From Kribbella sp. VKM Ac-2568 (GTDB taxonomy: Bacteria > Actinomycetota > Actinomycetes > Propionibacteriales > Kribbellaceae): a stretch of 64,000 nucleotides of DNA. Positions 34,449-44,062 of the stretch are shown here, piece by piece; positions within the stretch are counted from its first letter, which is position 1, and the number at the start of each line of letters is the position of its first letter. The position numbers and the translations under genes are program-made. A model generated the notes under the pieces. The model worked only from the letters and a program-made list of their open reading frames with translations. It ran no database searches and was not told the origin of the DNA. The stretch covers positions 310,001 to 374,000 of the forward strand of contig NZ_SLVF01000009.1 in the NCBI RefSeq assembly GCF_004345365.1, written 5' to 3'.

Positions 34449-37400
34449 TTATGGACCGAGCGTCCGATAGCCGCCGCTTCGCAGGGAGCTGATGGACTGA
34501 GGTGTTGTCGGATATGGACCCCAGTCATAGCGCTCACTCCACTGCACGACCGCCAGCCGGAGCTTCTCGTTCTCCAGGTTGTCCCGGAGGAGCAGCAGTT
34601 GGCCACTGCAGCTCGGGCACGGGCTGTGGGACAGGTTGATCTGAATGGTCCGGACCCGGTCGGCCCAGGTCGGATCTTTCTTGATGAACGCCACCACCTG
34701 AGAAAGGACTCTGGCCTCGGCATGGGTGTCCGGCGTCGCGTCTCCGGTGGCCCGAGTGACCAACTCAAGCTTCTGCTCGGTATGAGCCTTGGCGGCCTGT
34801 GCACCGAGCACGAATCCGCCGACCTGGCCGGTGGTTCTACTGTCCTCGCGGCTCATCGGGTGCGCGTCCCGGCGCGGGATCTCCCTGGTTTTCCTGGTGT
34901 CAGGATCGGTGTCGACCGGCCGACCCCCGCTCACCGGGTACGGATGCTCGCCCACAGCACAGTCGACCAGGAAGCTGGCCACGCACCGAACGCTGCCGGC
35001 CGCCTGCTTCCCACCCCCGGTGGTGTACGCGGGCACCCGGCCCGCCAGCGACATTTGCTGCTTATGGACCGCGTCGAACACACCTTTGAGCGCAGTGGCC
35101 AGCGTGGTCTGCTTCTTCGCCAGCTTGTTTCTCTGGTTGTAGGTGTCGCGCTCGTCGTACGGCATCTTGACGTCCGTCTGCAGCGTTGTCAGCTGCTCTC
35201 GCGCTCTACGAACGTGTTCCCTGGCCTGGGCTTTGGTGGTCTTCTGGACCGGCCCGCGGTCCGGGAACGCCTCCACCTGAGCCGCGTAATGATCGAGCAA
35301 CGTGCCTGCCTCGGTAGGCGAGCTCGCCACCATCACTCGACGGGCACCACTCTTCTCGATCCATACCTTGTGAGACTCGCCGCCGGCGCGGAAGCCGAGC
35401 AGACCCGGTAGGACCGCGGCCCAGTCCTTGAGTTTCGCCTTTGCGCCTGCGACCTTGCCCTTGATGTAGGCCTTGCCGGCGGCGATCTTGGACTTGACCT
35501 TCTTGCCGATGCCTTTGAGGCCTCGGATGATGGGGCCGGCCAACTTGAGGCCTGTCTTGATGACGAAGTCGAGGGCCTTGTTGACCGGTTTTTGGAGCTT
35601 CTCGACGATCTCGCGGATCTTCTGGCCGATGCCGCCCAGGCCTATGACGCTGGCTAGGAAGCCGATGATGATGGGGACCATCTGGCCCAGGACGTCGTTG
35701 ATCTTGTTCACTACGCCGGAGACGTTGCCGCGGACGATGTCGGCGACCGAGTCGATCACGGTGTTGACGAACTTCATGATGCGGCCGGCGTTGTTGACGA
35801 AGAACATCACCACGTCGTAGATCAGCTTGCAGGCCTTGATGAAGGCGGCGGCCGGGTTGAGCAGGCCGATCAGCCAGGTGATGCCGGCGGTGATGATCTT
35901 CGTGATGACGAAGTCCTTCACCTGTTCGAGGATCATCTCCTTGATATCGCCCAGCTTCTCCATCAGCATCTGCCACAGGCCCGCGATGCCTTCGCTGCGG
36001 AGCTTCTGGAAGATCTCGACGCCCTTCTCCATCGCCGCCATCGCCGGCTCGCCGATGTTCTTCACCAGCCGGTTGCGGATGTTGGCCCAGGTGAGGCCGA
36101 ACAGCGACAGCAGCAACTGCAGGATGCCCTTGATGTCGAACTTGTCGGGCAGCTGTACGCCGCCCTCCGCCAGCGCCCCGAACAGCCAGCTCATCAAGCC
36201 CTTGCGCAGGTGGTCGAGGATGTTGTCCTTGAACTTGAGGATGCCGCCCTTGACCCCGGCGATCAGGTTGGAGAGGAAGCCGATCGGGTTCTTGACGATG
36301 TCGCCGACCACGCCGGCCACCCGGGCGAGCACGTTCTTCAGCATCGAGACGAGCTCGCGGATCGTGTTGATCACGGCCTTGATCGCGCCGATCGCCTTGT
36401 CCACCAGGCCCTTGTTCTCGGCCTGCAGCTCCTCGATCCGCTCGTCCAGTCCCTTGCGGGCCTCGGTGTACTTCGTCGCCAACGTGTCGACCAGGCTTTC
36501 CTGCTTGGAGTCGACGTCGCTCTCCAGCTGCTCGAACTTGTCGCCGATCTCCTTCGACGCCTCCGAGCCAACCTTCTGCAGATCCCTCGGCAGGCTCTTC
36601 ACGTATGCCGCGATCTCGCTCCGGCCGGTCGCGATCCGTGCCTTGGCGGCGGTCAGGTCGTTGCCGACGATGTCCGCGACCCGGGAGATCACCCGGTCCA
36701 TCTCCTTGAGGTACAGCTCCCGGCCGGCCACGTAGAACTCGTTGACCTTGTCAGGCATCCCCTTGATCTTGTCCCGCAGCCAGCGGAACTTGCCGGTCCA
36801 CCCGCCATACCGGTCCTTCTTGTACGCCGACATCTTGGCCGCGACGTAGCTCTCGAAGGCGGCCCGGGCGGTCTTCTCACCGGACTCGAACTCCTTCTCG
36901 ACCTTGGGGTCGATGCCGTCGAGGATCTTCTTCACGTCGGTCTCGGCGGCGGCGAAGATGCTCTGGATCTTCGTGGTGACCTCGGCGCGTTTCGCCTCGT
37001 CCTTCGACTTGGTCTTGCCCTTCTCCGCGACCAGCTTCGCCAGCGCAGCACCCTTGGCGCCCTGCATCCCCGCGACGCCGCCCTTGGTCTCCGCGACCGC
37101 TTCCTCTTTGTTCTGCTGGATGACCTGTTGTTCCTCGGCGCGGAAGGCGGCGGGTGCGGCATCGGCGTGCGCGGCCGCGGCCTGCTTGTCGGCGAGTGCG
37201 TCTTGGAACTGAGGCTCGTTCGACTGCGCCAACTGCGGCTCGCTGACCTCGGCTTCGGCCAGCTCCTGGTTGGCCTGGTGCTTGCCGGCCTCGAGGTTGG
37301 TCTGCTCCGGCGGCGCCGTCTTCGGTACTGCGCCGCCCGCCGGGATCGGGACCGCCTGCCCCGGCTGCTCGGTCTCCATCGGAGTGACCGGCTTCGCGAC

Positions 37401-38399
37401 ACCCTTGGACATGTCGGGCGGGGCCTCGGTGGCGGTCTCGATGTCCTTGGCCTGGCCTTCCTTGCCCTGGCCGACCATGCCCTTGATCTCGCCCTTGACC
37501 TCACCCGCCTTGCCGGACTCCTTGTAGTTGTCGGCTTCCTTCAGGGTCTTCGGCGACTTCGCCTCGATGGCCGTCTTGACCGCAGCGATGAAGGCCTTCT
37601 TGTCGAAGGTGCCCGCCTGCTGGGCGTCCATCGTGTCGGCCTTGGCCGCCTTGGCCTGGCCGGTGAGATCGTCGGTCGGGGCGAGCGCCGCGTCCTGGGC
37701 CTCCTTGGCCTTCGACGCCGCCGGCGGATGCGCCCTCTTGGCCTTGGCGAAGCCCTTCACGTTCCCCGTCACCTGGGTGAACGCGGGATCCTCTTCAGGC
37801 CGTACTCCGGTCGGCGCGGCCGGCGGCTGCAAGAGTTGATCGGCAGACAGCGGAGCCATCTCCGGCGCGGCCGCACCGCCCCCGCCGGCTGCACCACCCG
37901 CGGCCGCCGGGCCCGCAGTACCGGCGCCGCCTCCACCTGACTTGCCAGCCTTGGCAGCCTTCGCTCCTGCTTTGCCCAGCGGGCTGACCGCAGGGACCGG
38001 CTTCGGCGGCGGTACGGGTTTCTTCGGAGCCACCGCTCCAGGTCCGAATCCGGTCGTCGTCACGGCCAGCGCCGACGCGGGCGGCTTGGGCCCTTCCAGA
38101 TCGACCGGCACACCGGCCGCTTTGGCTGCCTTCAGCCCCTTCTCCACGGTGTCGACGGCCGGTTCATCGCGCCGGACCTCTCGCAGCGCCGCATCGATGT
38201 CACCGACAGCGTCCCCACCCGGCGACCTGAGCTTCGCAGCCAGCAACGCGTTGACGGCCGCGTTCCCCGCACTCCGCTGCAACGCGAGCAAACCCTGCAG
38301 GCGACCCCGCGGCCCGCTCGCCGCCTTGCGCTTGACATCCGTCAGGGCGTCAGAGGCCTCGGCCCTGACTGAAGCTGCCGTCTGACGGGCGCCGACCAT
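34449..38399 (-). CDS. 1316-aa CIS effector-like protein with C-terminal cytidine-deaminase-like toxin
   Basis: The 1316-residue protein starts with a basic segment carrying LLALQRSAGNAAV (37-49). A Pro/Ala/Lys-rich region (to about 480) follows, then about 500 residues of alternating coiled coil and hydrophobic helices with runs such as GGILKFKDNILDHLRKGL. A pre-toxin stretch (GGESHKVWIEKSGARRVMVASSP, near residue 1060) precedes the last 150-190 residues. These contain HAE (His1226-Glu1228) and PCPSC (Cys1261, Cys1264), the zinc and catalytic motifs of the deaminase superfamily seen in polymorphic toxins. It probably deaminates nucleotides or nucleic acid. It is cargo or tape measure; no immunity gene is adjacent. 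Confidence 0.8.
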   Translation of the reverse strand: MVGARQTAASVRAEASDALTDVKRKAASGPRGRLQGLLALQRSAGNAAVNALLAAKLRSPGGDAVGDIDAALREVRRDEPAVDTVEKGLKAAKAAGVPVDLEGPKPPASALAVTTTGFGPGAVAPKKPVPPPKPVPAVSPLGKAGAKAAKAGKSGGGGAGTAGPAAAGGAAGGGGAAAPEMAPLSADQLLQPPAAPTGVRPEEDPAFTQVTGNVKGFAKAKRAHPPAASKAKEAQDAALAPTDDLTGQAKAAKADTMDAQQAGTFDKKAFIAAVKTAIEAKSPKTLKEADNYKESGKAGEVKGEIKGMVGQGKEGQAKDIETATEAPPDMSKGVAKPVTPMETEQPGQAVPIPAGGAVPKTAPPEQTNLEAGKHQANQELAEAEVSEPQLAQSNEPQFQDALADKQAAAAHADAAPAAFRAEEQQVIQQNKEEAVAETKGGVAGMQGAKGAALAKLVAEKGKTKSKDEAKRAEVTTKIQSIFAAAETDVKKILDGIDPKVEKEFESGEKTARAAFESYVAAKMSAYKKDRYGGWTGKFRWLRDKIKGMPDKVNEFYVAGRELYLKEMDRVISRVADIVGNDLTAAKARIATGRSEIAAYVKSLPRDLQKVGSEASKEIGDKFEQLESDVDSKQESLVDTLATKYTEARKGLDERIEELQAENKGLVDKAIGAIKAVINTIRELVSMLKNVLARVAGVVGDIVKNPIGFLSNLIAGVKGGILKFKDNILDHLRKGLMSWLFGALAEGGVQLPDKFDIKGILQLLLSLFGLTWANIRNRLVKNIGEPAMAAMEKGVEIFQKLRSEGIAGLWQMLMEKLGDIKEMILEQVKDFVITKIITAGITWLIGLLNPAAAFIKACKLIYDVVMFFVNNAGRIMKFVNTVIDSVADIVRGNVSGVVNKINDVLGQMVPIIIGFLASVIGLGGIGQKIREIVEKLQKPVNKALDFVIKTGLKLAGPIIRGLKGIGKKVKSKIAAGKAYIKGKVAGAKAKLKDWAAVLPGLLGFRAGGESHKVWIEKSGARRVMVASSPTEAGTLLDHYAAQVEAFPDRGPVQKTTKAQAREHVRRAREQLTTLQTDVKMPYDERDTYNQRNKLAKKQTTLATALKGVFDAVHKQQMSLAGRVPAYTTGGGKQAAGSVRCVASFLVDCAVGEHPYPVSGGRPVDTDPDTRKTREIPRRDAHPMSREDSRTTGQVGGFVLGAQAAKAHTEQKLELVTRATGDATPDTHAEARVLSQVVAFIKKDPTWADRVRTIQINLSHSPCPSCSGQLLLLRDNLENEKLRLAVVQWSERYDWGPYPTTPQSISSLRSGGYRTLGP

Positions 38400-38596
38400 G
38401 CTTCGAGCCTCCCGGGTACGCCGCTGCCGACCAGCCGATGACCAGGCACATCCCCGGGCACTCCTCCCTGCCCGAAAGGGCATCTCCCCTGCTCAAGCCA
38501 TACCGCCATCGCCATCGCCACCGCCCAGGCCTGGTCCCTGCGGCAGGTCAGGCCGTGTCCCGGGTCAGCTCGGTGTTGCACCGTCGCAGAGCCGGG

Positions 38597-41116
38597 CTAT
38601 TTCGGCACGGAGATGGTGGTCTCGACGCGGTTGGTGCTGGTGCTGATCACCGAGATCGTGCCGGACTTGTTGTTGGCGATGTAGAGGTGTTGCCCGTCGG
38701 CGCTCTTGGCGATGTCTGTCGGGTTCTTGCCGACAGAGATGGGCGGGGCGAACGGGTGGAGCGTCGACGTGTCCATGACCGCGACCTGGTTGCGGTCATG
38801 GAGCGTGCCGTAGAGCCGTCGGCCGTCCGGACTGACCGCGACGTCCCAGGCGTTCGCCGGCAGCGTGATCGACGATGCAGTGACGGATCCCGACGACGTG
38901 TCGATCACGGACACCTCGTTCGAGTCGATGTGGGTGACGTACAGCCGGGAGCCGTCCGGGCTGACCGCCAGCGCATGAGGCTTCGCGGGTACCGCGATCG
39001 GTTTGCCGACGATCCGGTTCGTGGTGGTGTCGATCACGGAGACGGTGTTCGACTGGTAGTTCGCGACGTAGGCGCGGCTGCGGTTCGGCGAGAGCGTCAC
39101 CTGCAACGGAGAGTCGCCGACGGGGATGGTGGCGATCGTCCTGCTCGCCGCCGTGTCGATGACGGACACGCTGTCCGAACCGGTGTTGGTGACGTAGGCC
39201 CGAGCGGCCGTCGGATGCACTGCGACCGCGAGCGGCATCCTGCCGACCTTGATCGGGCGGCCCTCCTTCGCGACCGCCGCGGTGTCGATCACGGTCACGG
39301 TGCCCGGATCAGCGGCGACGACGTACGAGCGGGTGCCGTCCGGCTGTACGCCCACACCTCGCGGCTGGTTGCCCACCGCGATCGGGCGTCCGGCGAGCTT
39401 GCCGCTGCCGACGTCGACCACCGACAGGGTGTTCAGGTCACTGTTGCTGGCGTAGATCCGGCGACCGTCGCTGCTGACCGCCACCCCGTAGATGCCCGGC
39501 GCGCCGGGAACCACACGGGTCGGGGCGGAAGTCGGTGCGGACGAAGGGGCGGACGTCGGCGCACTCGGGCCGGATGACTGCCCCGGGCTCGGGGCGGGCG
39601 TCGACGGGCCTTGCTGGGCCTCGTCACGGGGCTCGTCTCGCAGGGCGAGGGCGCCGACAACTACTACGGCCAGTACTGCGGCCGCGGCGAGGCCGATCGC
39701 CAGCCAGCGGTTCCGCCACCACGGATTGCGCTGGTCCGCGTCGGGGCCGGACGGTCCGGCGCCGGCAGGCCCGGTCCCCAGCAGCGTCGCAGCTGTGACC
39801 GGTTGGGTATCCACCTGGGCGGGGATCGACTGAGTGCCAGCCTGGCTGGGGATCGGCTGGGTCTCCGCCTGGGCTGGGATCGGCTGGGTCTCCGCCTGGC
39901 TGGGGATCGGCTGGGTGTCGGCCGCACTCGGGTCGGGCTGAGCGATAGGAGGCAGGACCTCGCGCAAGACTCGTGCGTCCGCCAGAGCTCGGGCGTCCCG
40001 GGCCGCCTGCCCGTCGCGTCGTACCGGAGCCGGCTGATCCACCGCGGCCTCGGGCGCGGCGTACAGGACGGCGCCGAGGGCGATGTCGTGCTTGGGGTGA
40101 GTGTCGAGGGCGGTCGCCGTGCCGAAGGTGCTCTGCAGCAGATGGCTGACCAGCGGAATCCGGGAGCTGCCGCCGACCAGAACGATCGCGGTGAGCTCGT
40201 CGCTGGAGACGCCCGCCACGCGCAGTGCCCGGCTGGTGGCGTCGACGGTGTCCCGCATCGACGGGCCGATCAGGTTCTCCAGCTCGGAGCGGGTCAGCCG
40301 TACCGACGTGATGCGGCCGGGCAGAGTCACCGGGATGACCGTGTCGACGTCGGCGGACAGCGCCTCCTTGGCCTCGACGCAGTCGCGCCGCAGCCTGGTC
40401 AGCGCCACCTTGGCCTCCGGCGTCGTCAGATCGAGGTCGGTGATCGCCGGGCCCAGCGACCCCACCACGTGCTGGAAGACGGCCTCGTCGAAATCCACCC
40501 CACCGAGGTGCTCGACGCCGTCCGGGCTGCCCAGGATCGTGAAACCGGTCCCCGTCTTCTCCAGCACACACACATCGAAGGTGCCGCCACCCAGGTCGTA
40601 CACGACGACCCGGGCGCCGGGGTCGAGTTGCGCCCGCGCCGCGTACTGGACGGCGGCCGCCTGTGGCTCCGGACAGGTCCGGGCCGGTCCGACGTCCGCC
40701 ATCGTGAAGACCTGGTCGAGCAGATCCCGCTTGTACTCACCCCAGTTCGCCGGGAAGGTCAGCACCACTTCGTCCGGCGCAGACCCCAGCCGCTCGGTGG
40801 CGGCCGCGACCACCCACGCCAGCAGCCGCGCGGTCAGCGCCTGCGGCGAGAACGGCGTGCCCGCCACCAGCAACGGAACCGGATCACCCATCCGCCGCTT
40901 GAACTCCCGCACCACCCGCGCGGGATCGATGGACCCTTTGCGCTCGGCCGCCTCACCGATCAGGAACTGGCCGTCCTCCTGGAGGAACAACACCGACGGG
41001 ATCTGCAGGGCGCGATTCCCCAGCCCGAGCATCGACGGCGGCTTGCCGCTGCCCAGGTCGTACGTCGCCGCGGCCGTGAACGTGGTCCCGAGGTCGACGC
41101 CGAGTCGATAGCCCAT
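38597..41116 (-). CDS. Hsp70-like ATPase fused to a YVTN-type beta-propeller
   Basis: An 839-residue paralogue of the gene at 14.2-16.5 kb. Residues 1-355 form the Hsp70 ATPase (DLGGGTFDVCVLE at 174-186, VGGSSRIP at 314-321) without a substrate-binding domain. Residues 400-445 are a repeat of QPIPSQAET units, 471-492 form the membrane helix, and 540-839 are YVTN/NHL propeller repeats (VSSDGRRIYASNSDLNTLSVVDVGSGKL, SPDGSRLYVTHIDSNEVSVID). The cytoplasmic ATPase may couple membrane or wall state to the injection machine. It lies between the ATPase and deaminase genes of the CIS operon. Confidence 0.8.
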   Translation of the reverse strand: MGYRLGVDLGTTFTAAATYDLGSGKPPSMLGLGNRALQIPSVLFLQEDGQFLIGEAAERKGSIDPARVVREFKRRMGDPVPLLVAGTPFSPQALTARLLAWVVAAATERLGSAPDEVVLTFPANWGEYKRDLLDQVFTMADVGPARTCPEPQAAAVQYAARAQLDPGARVVVYDLGGGTFDVCVLEKTGTGFTILGSPDGVEHLGGVDFDEAVFQHVVGSLGPAITDLDLTTPEAKVALTRLRRDCVEAKEALSADVDTVIPVTLPGRITSVRLTRSELENLIGPSMRDTVDATSRALRVAGVSSDELTAIVLVGGSSRIPLVSHLLQSTFGTATALDTHPKHDIALGAVLYAAPEAAVDQPAPVRRDGQAARDARALADARVLREVLPPIAQPDPSAADTQPIPSQAETQPIPAQAETQPIPSQAGTQSIPAQVDTQPVTAATLLGTGPAGAGPSGPDADQRNPWWRNRWLAIGLAAAAVLAVVVVGALALRDEPRDEAQQGPSTPAPSPGQSSGPSAPTSAPSSAPTSAPTRVVPGAPGIYGVAVSSDGRRIYASNSDLNTLSVVDVGSGKLAGRPIAVGNQPRGVGVQPDGTRSYVVAADPGTVTVIDTAAVAKEGRPIKVGRMPLAVAVHPTAARAYVTNTGSDSVSVIDTAASRTIATIPVGDSPLQVTLSPNRSRAYVANYQSNTVSVIDTTTNRIVGKPIAVPAKPHALAVSPDGSRLYVTHIDSNEVSVIDTSSGSVTASSITLPANAWDVAVSPDGRRLYGTLHDRNQVAVMDTSTLHPFAPPISVGKNPTDIAKSADGQHLYIANNKSGTISVISTSTNRVETTISVPK

Positions 41117-41144
41117 CGTCAGTCCCCCCGGAGTCCCATAGCAG

Positions 41145-43208
41145 TCAGTTTGCGCGTGTCCCCGGCATTTGTCCGTCCAGCAGCGGGAAATACTCGCCGA
41201 ACTCGCGTTCGAGGACCAGGCGGCCGAGTTTGCGGTACTCCTGGCCGACCGCCGTGATGAGATCCACCATGCGCACCGGTTGGCCGGACTCGGCGGCCAG
41301 GTAGGCGGCGCTCACCGAGGCCGACCGGATGTTGCCACCGGCCAGTTCGAAGGACTGCGCGCAGAACTCCAGCTCCAGGTCGTCACCGAGTGGCAGCGGT
41401 GGCGCCAGGCACTGTTGCCAGAGCCGGAGCCGCAGATCCGGGGTCGGCGCCGGGAAGTCGATGATCGCGTCGAGCCGCCGGGTGAAGGCGTCGTCGATGT
41501 TGGCCCGCAGGTTGGTCGCCAGGATCGCCAGCCCGTCGAAGCTCTCCAACCGCTGCAGCAGGTAGGCGCTCTCGATGTTGGCGTATCGGTCGTGCGCGTC
41601 ACGGACGTCGCTGCGCTTGCCGAAGATCGCGTCTGCCTCGTCGAAGAACAGCACGGCGTTCACTCCGCCGGCCTCACTGAAAATCCGCTCGAGGTTCTTC
41701 TCGGTCTCGCCGACGTATTTGTCCACCACGGTCGCCAGGTTGACGGTGTACAGGTCGAGCCCGAGTTCGGTCGCGATCACCTCGGCCGACATCGTCTTGC
41801 CGGTGCCGGAATCGCCCGCGAACAAGGCGGTCACGCCCCGCCCGCGTCCCCCGCCGCGCCGCATCCGCCAGTCGGTCAACACCGTGTCGCGGTGCCGCGC
41901 CCGAGCTGCCAACCCCTGCAGCGCCCGCAGTACAGCAGGAGCAAGGACGAGGTCGGCCCACCCGACCTCCGGCTCGATCCTTCGGGCCAGCCGCTCGAGT
42001 CCGGCCGCGTTCTGAGCCCGTACTCCGCGGCGCAGGTCGTCTGCGGTGATCGCCGTGCCCGCGAGCAGGGCCGATGCCGCCGCCGTCTTGAACACGTTCC
42101 GCACCTGGCCGGGCCCCAGCGCGAGGTGCGCCGCCAGGATCTCGGGATCGAGCTCCGACTCGCTCAGGTGTCCCCGCCAGAGTTCGATCCGGTCATGCGC
42201 GCCGAGTACGGGCGCGTCCACCGTCAGCGGGGTCTCCGGACTCCACCGCGGGTCCCAGGTCGTCGTACCGATGAACAGGACAGGCACTTCCCAGCGGCTC
42301 AACCGGTGTAGCGACTCCAGCGATGCCTCGGCCAGTGCTTCCACCGGCCCGACGACCAGCCCCGCGTCCTGCAGCAACGCCTCACGCCCGGCGATCACGG
42401 CCAGGCCGAGCGGATCGGCGTCGCGCGCCATCAGGGTCAGGTCGATCGCGACGACGTCCCGCCCCGCGTCCACCAACGCCGCCGCCGCGATGGACTGTCC
42501 GGTACCGGCCTCGTGCTCGCGCAGATGAACCAGCCGCACGCCGGCCGCCATGCTCCGGCCGAGATCCGCGCTCGCGTCGGTCCTGTACGGCGTCAGCTCC
42601 GCCAGCATCGGCACCAGCCGGTGATCGGGCAGGTCGTCCCCGAGCAGGTGCGCGGCCACCCGGTCCGGTACCCGGATCGCGCGGGTCAGGAAAGGTCGCT
42701 CGGGGTCCTCCACGATCAGCAGGCCACGATCCACCAGCGGCCCGCTCGCCATCAGCCGGCCGCGTGCAACCGACGACATCGACGAGGCACCGGCGAGTTC
42801 CAGCGCGAGTCCCACGCTCGGACGCCGCCTGGTCACGTCGTCGTTGAGGTAGCCGTAGAGCCGTTCGAACCTGCTGTCGAGATCGGGCAGCAGCGCGATC
42901 ACCAGCAGCTCGGTGTCCAGCTCCGACAACCCGGCGACGGCGGCCAGCCGGCGCAGCCGAATGACGTTGCCCTCAGCAATTAATTCGTCGGCTGAGCGTT
43001 CGAGTCCGGCGGCCGCGGCCTGATCCACGACCGCCACATGCGCCTCGCCGCTGAGCAGGCGGTCGACGAGTTCGTCGTTGACGTACAGGCCACGGAACGG
43101 GTCGTCCATCGCGGGATCATCCGCACGGCGCTGAGCCACCAGCGCCCGGATCCGGTCCTCGACCAGGCCCAGGCGCGCCAGGAGATAGTCCAGCCCGTGC
43201 GTGGTCAC
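41145..43208 (-). CDS. AAA+ ATPase of the CIS operon (Afp15/Pvc15 type)
   Basis: A 687-residue AAA+ ATPase of the kind found in every CIS locus. The C-terminal domain carries Walker A GDSGTGKT (465-472), Walker B VLFFDEADAIFGKR and sensor ILATNLRANIDDAF. The N-terminal half is a winged-helix-like plus degenerate ATPase module (LREHEAGTGQSIAAAAL) lacking the Walker lysine. Homologues help disassemble misassembled sheath or dock cargo. The GTG at 43208 overlaps the stop of the DUF4255 gene (GTGA), which decides the start. Confidence 0.9.
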   Translation of the reverse strand: MTTHGLDYLLARLGLVEDRIRALVAQRRADDPAMDDPFRGLYVNDELVDRLLSGEAHVAVVDQAAAAGLERSADELIAEGNVIRLRRLAAVAGLSELDTELLVIALLPDLDSRFERLYGYLNDDVTRRRPSVGLALELAGASSMSSVARGRLMASGPLVDRGLLIVEDPERPFLTRAIRVPDRVAAHLLGDDLPDHRLVPMLAELTPYRTDASADLGRSMAAGVRLVHLREHEAGTGQSIAAAALVDAGRDVVAIDLTLMARDADPLGLAVIAGREALLQDAGLVVGPVEALAEASLESLHRLSRWEVPVLFIGTTTWDPRWSPETPLTVDAPVLGAHDRIELWRGHLSESELDPEILAAHLALGPGQVRNVFKTAAASALLAGTAITADDLRRGVRAQNAAGLERLARRIEPEVGWADLVLAPAVLRALQGLAARARHRDTVLTDWRMRRGGGRGRGVTALFAGDSGTGKTMSAEVIATELGLDLYTVNLATVVDKYVGETEKNLERIFSEAGGVNAVLFFDEADAIFGKRSDVRDAHDRYANIESAYLLQRLESFDGLAILATNLRANIDDAFTRRLDAIIDFPAPTPDLRLRLWQQCLAPPLPLGDDLELEFCAQSFELAGGNIRSASVSAAYLAAESGQPVRMVDLITAVGQEYRKLGRLVLEREFGEYFPLLDGQMPGTRAN

Positions 43209-43864
43209 CCGGTCCTCTTGCGCGGCCGCCGGGGATTGGGGCGCTGCGGCTTGTTCGCAGTACGGCCTGCCTCTTCGCGCGGCGGCCAGCCATCTGTGCC
43301 ACCCATCGACACCCGCGGCGGCTGGTCCACCAGCGTGGCCGCCTCGTAGACGCGACCAGTCGGGGTCGGTGCGCAGATCACCAGGTCCAGGGACGGTTTG
43401 AGCTCTCCGCCGAGTGCGGACCAGACATCGGCGAAGGAGCGGTCCTCCGGCGGCGGCAGCGCGATCGAGACCGGCACCGAGAGGCCTAGCTCGGCCAGGG
43501 GGCCGGTGAGCAGGTCCGTGGGCAGCGCGTCGTGCCGCAGGAAGCAGGAGAGCAGGCCGGACAGCAGCCGGTGCTCGTCCTCGGGCCGCTGGGTCCAGGC
43601 CGTCACCAGGTAGGACAGCTTGAAGTAGCGGGGTGGCAGGTGCCGCGCCGTGATCCGCTGGTCGTCGTCGTACTCGTTCAGCAGGCCGCGCTCGCGGCGG
43701 CGCAGATCCTCGCGGATGTCGTACAGGTAGACGTCGATCGTGGGAGCGTTGCGCCGGCTCGACCAATCCTTGGTAGGGGCGTCGAACACCACCTCGACGT
43801 CCCGCGCACCGATCGCCTCGCGCTGGATCAGAGCCTGCAGCGCCGAGTCCACCTCTTGGATCAC
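43205..43864 (-). CDS. DUF4255 tail-terminator protein (Afp16/Pvc16 type)
   Basis: A 219-residue protein with IQEVDSALQALIQREAIG, then VEVVFDAPTKDWSSRRNAPTIDVYLYDIREDLRRR, the signature of the DUF4255 tube/sheath terminator of CIS particles. Homologues cap the far end of tube and sheath and control length. The GTG at 43864 fits the conserved start VIQEVD. Additional upstream frame to 43987 is unconserved. It is the first gene of the 18-gene minus-strand run. Confidence 0.9.
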   Translation of the reverse strand: MIQEVDSALQALIQREAIGARDVEVVFDAPTKDWSSRRNAPTIDVYLYDIREDLRRRERGLLNEYDDDQRITARHLPPRYFKLSYLVTAWTQRPEDEHRLLSGLLSCFLRHDALPTDLLTGPLAELGLSVPVSIALPPPEDRSFADVWSALGGELKPSLDLVICAPTPTGRVYEAATLVDQPPRVSMGGTDGWPPREEAGRTANKPQRPNPRRPRKRTG

Positions 43865-44062
43865 GTGAACGAGTGTTCTGCCCGGGCCGCGCCGGCCCGG
43901 AGCGGGCAAGGGTCGAGCCTGGGGCACTGTCGGCTGCCCGATCGGGCAGGCCGGGCTGCACCAGCAGGCAGGCGGCTCGGCCTCCACTAGGTGCGTACTA
44001 CGGGCTTAGCCTGAGACCGACACCGGAGATCGAGCCGGACGGCGAAGTGGGGGGAGGGCCGA
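43865..44062. promoter_or_regulatory. divergent promoter region heading the CIS operon and the CisA-like gene
   Basis: A 198-bp gap separates the DUF4255 gene (minus) from the membrane protein gene (plus). It holds no ORF of its own. GTACTACGGGCTTAGCCTGAG near 43994-44014 is the AT-richest part and could hold a promoter; GGGGGGAGGG precedes the plus-strand GTG. No regulator site is clear. Confidence 0.4.

Noticed and set aside
34449-34804. Search for an immunity gene beside the deaminase toxin
   Set aside because: The DUF4157 gene follows after 29 bp and no small unexplained gene lies nearby, so none is called.
36210-37940. 576-codon plus-strand frame opposite the effector-like gene
   Set aside because: The minus-strand protein has clear domains. 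The opposite frame is a low-complexity shadow rich in Leu, Gly, Arg and Asp.
21401-43864. Prophage or type VI secretion interpretation
   Set aside because: There are no capsid, terminase, portal, integrase, or TssJLM membrane-complex genes. DUF4255, DUF4157, LysM and the ATPase are typical of CIS loci.
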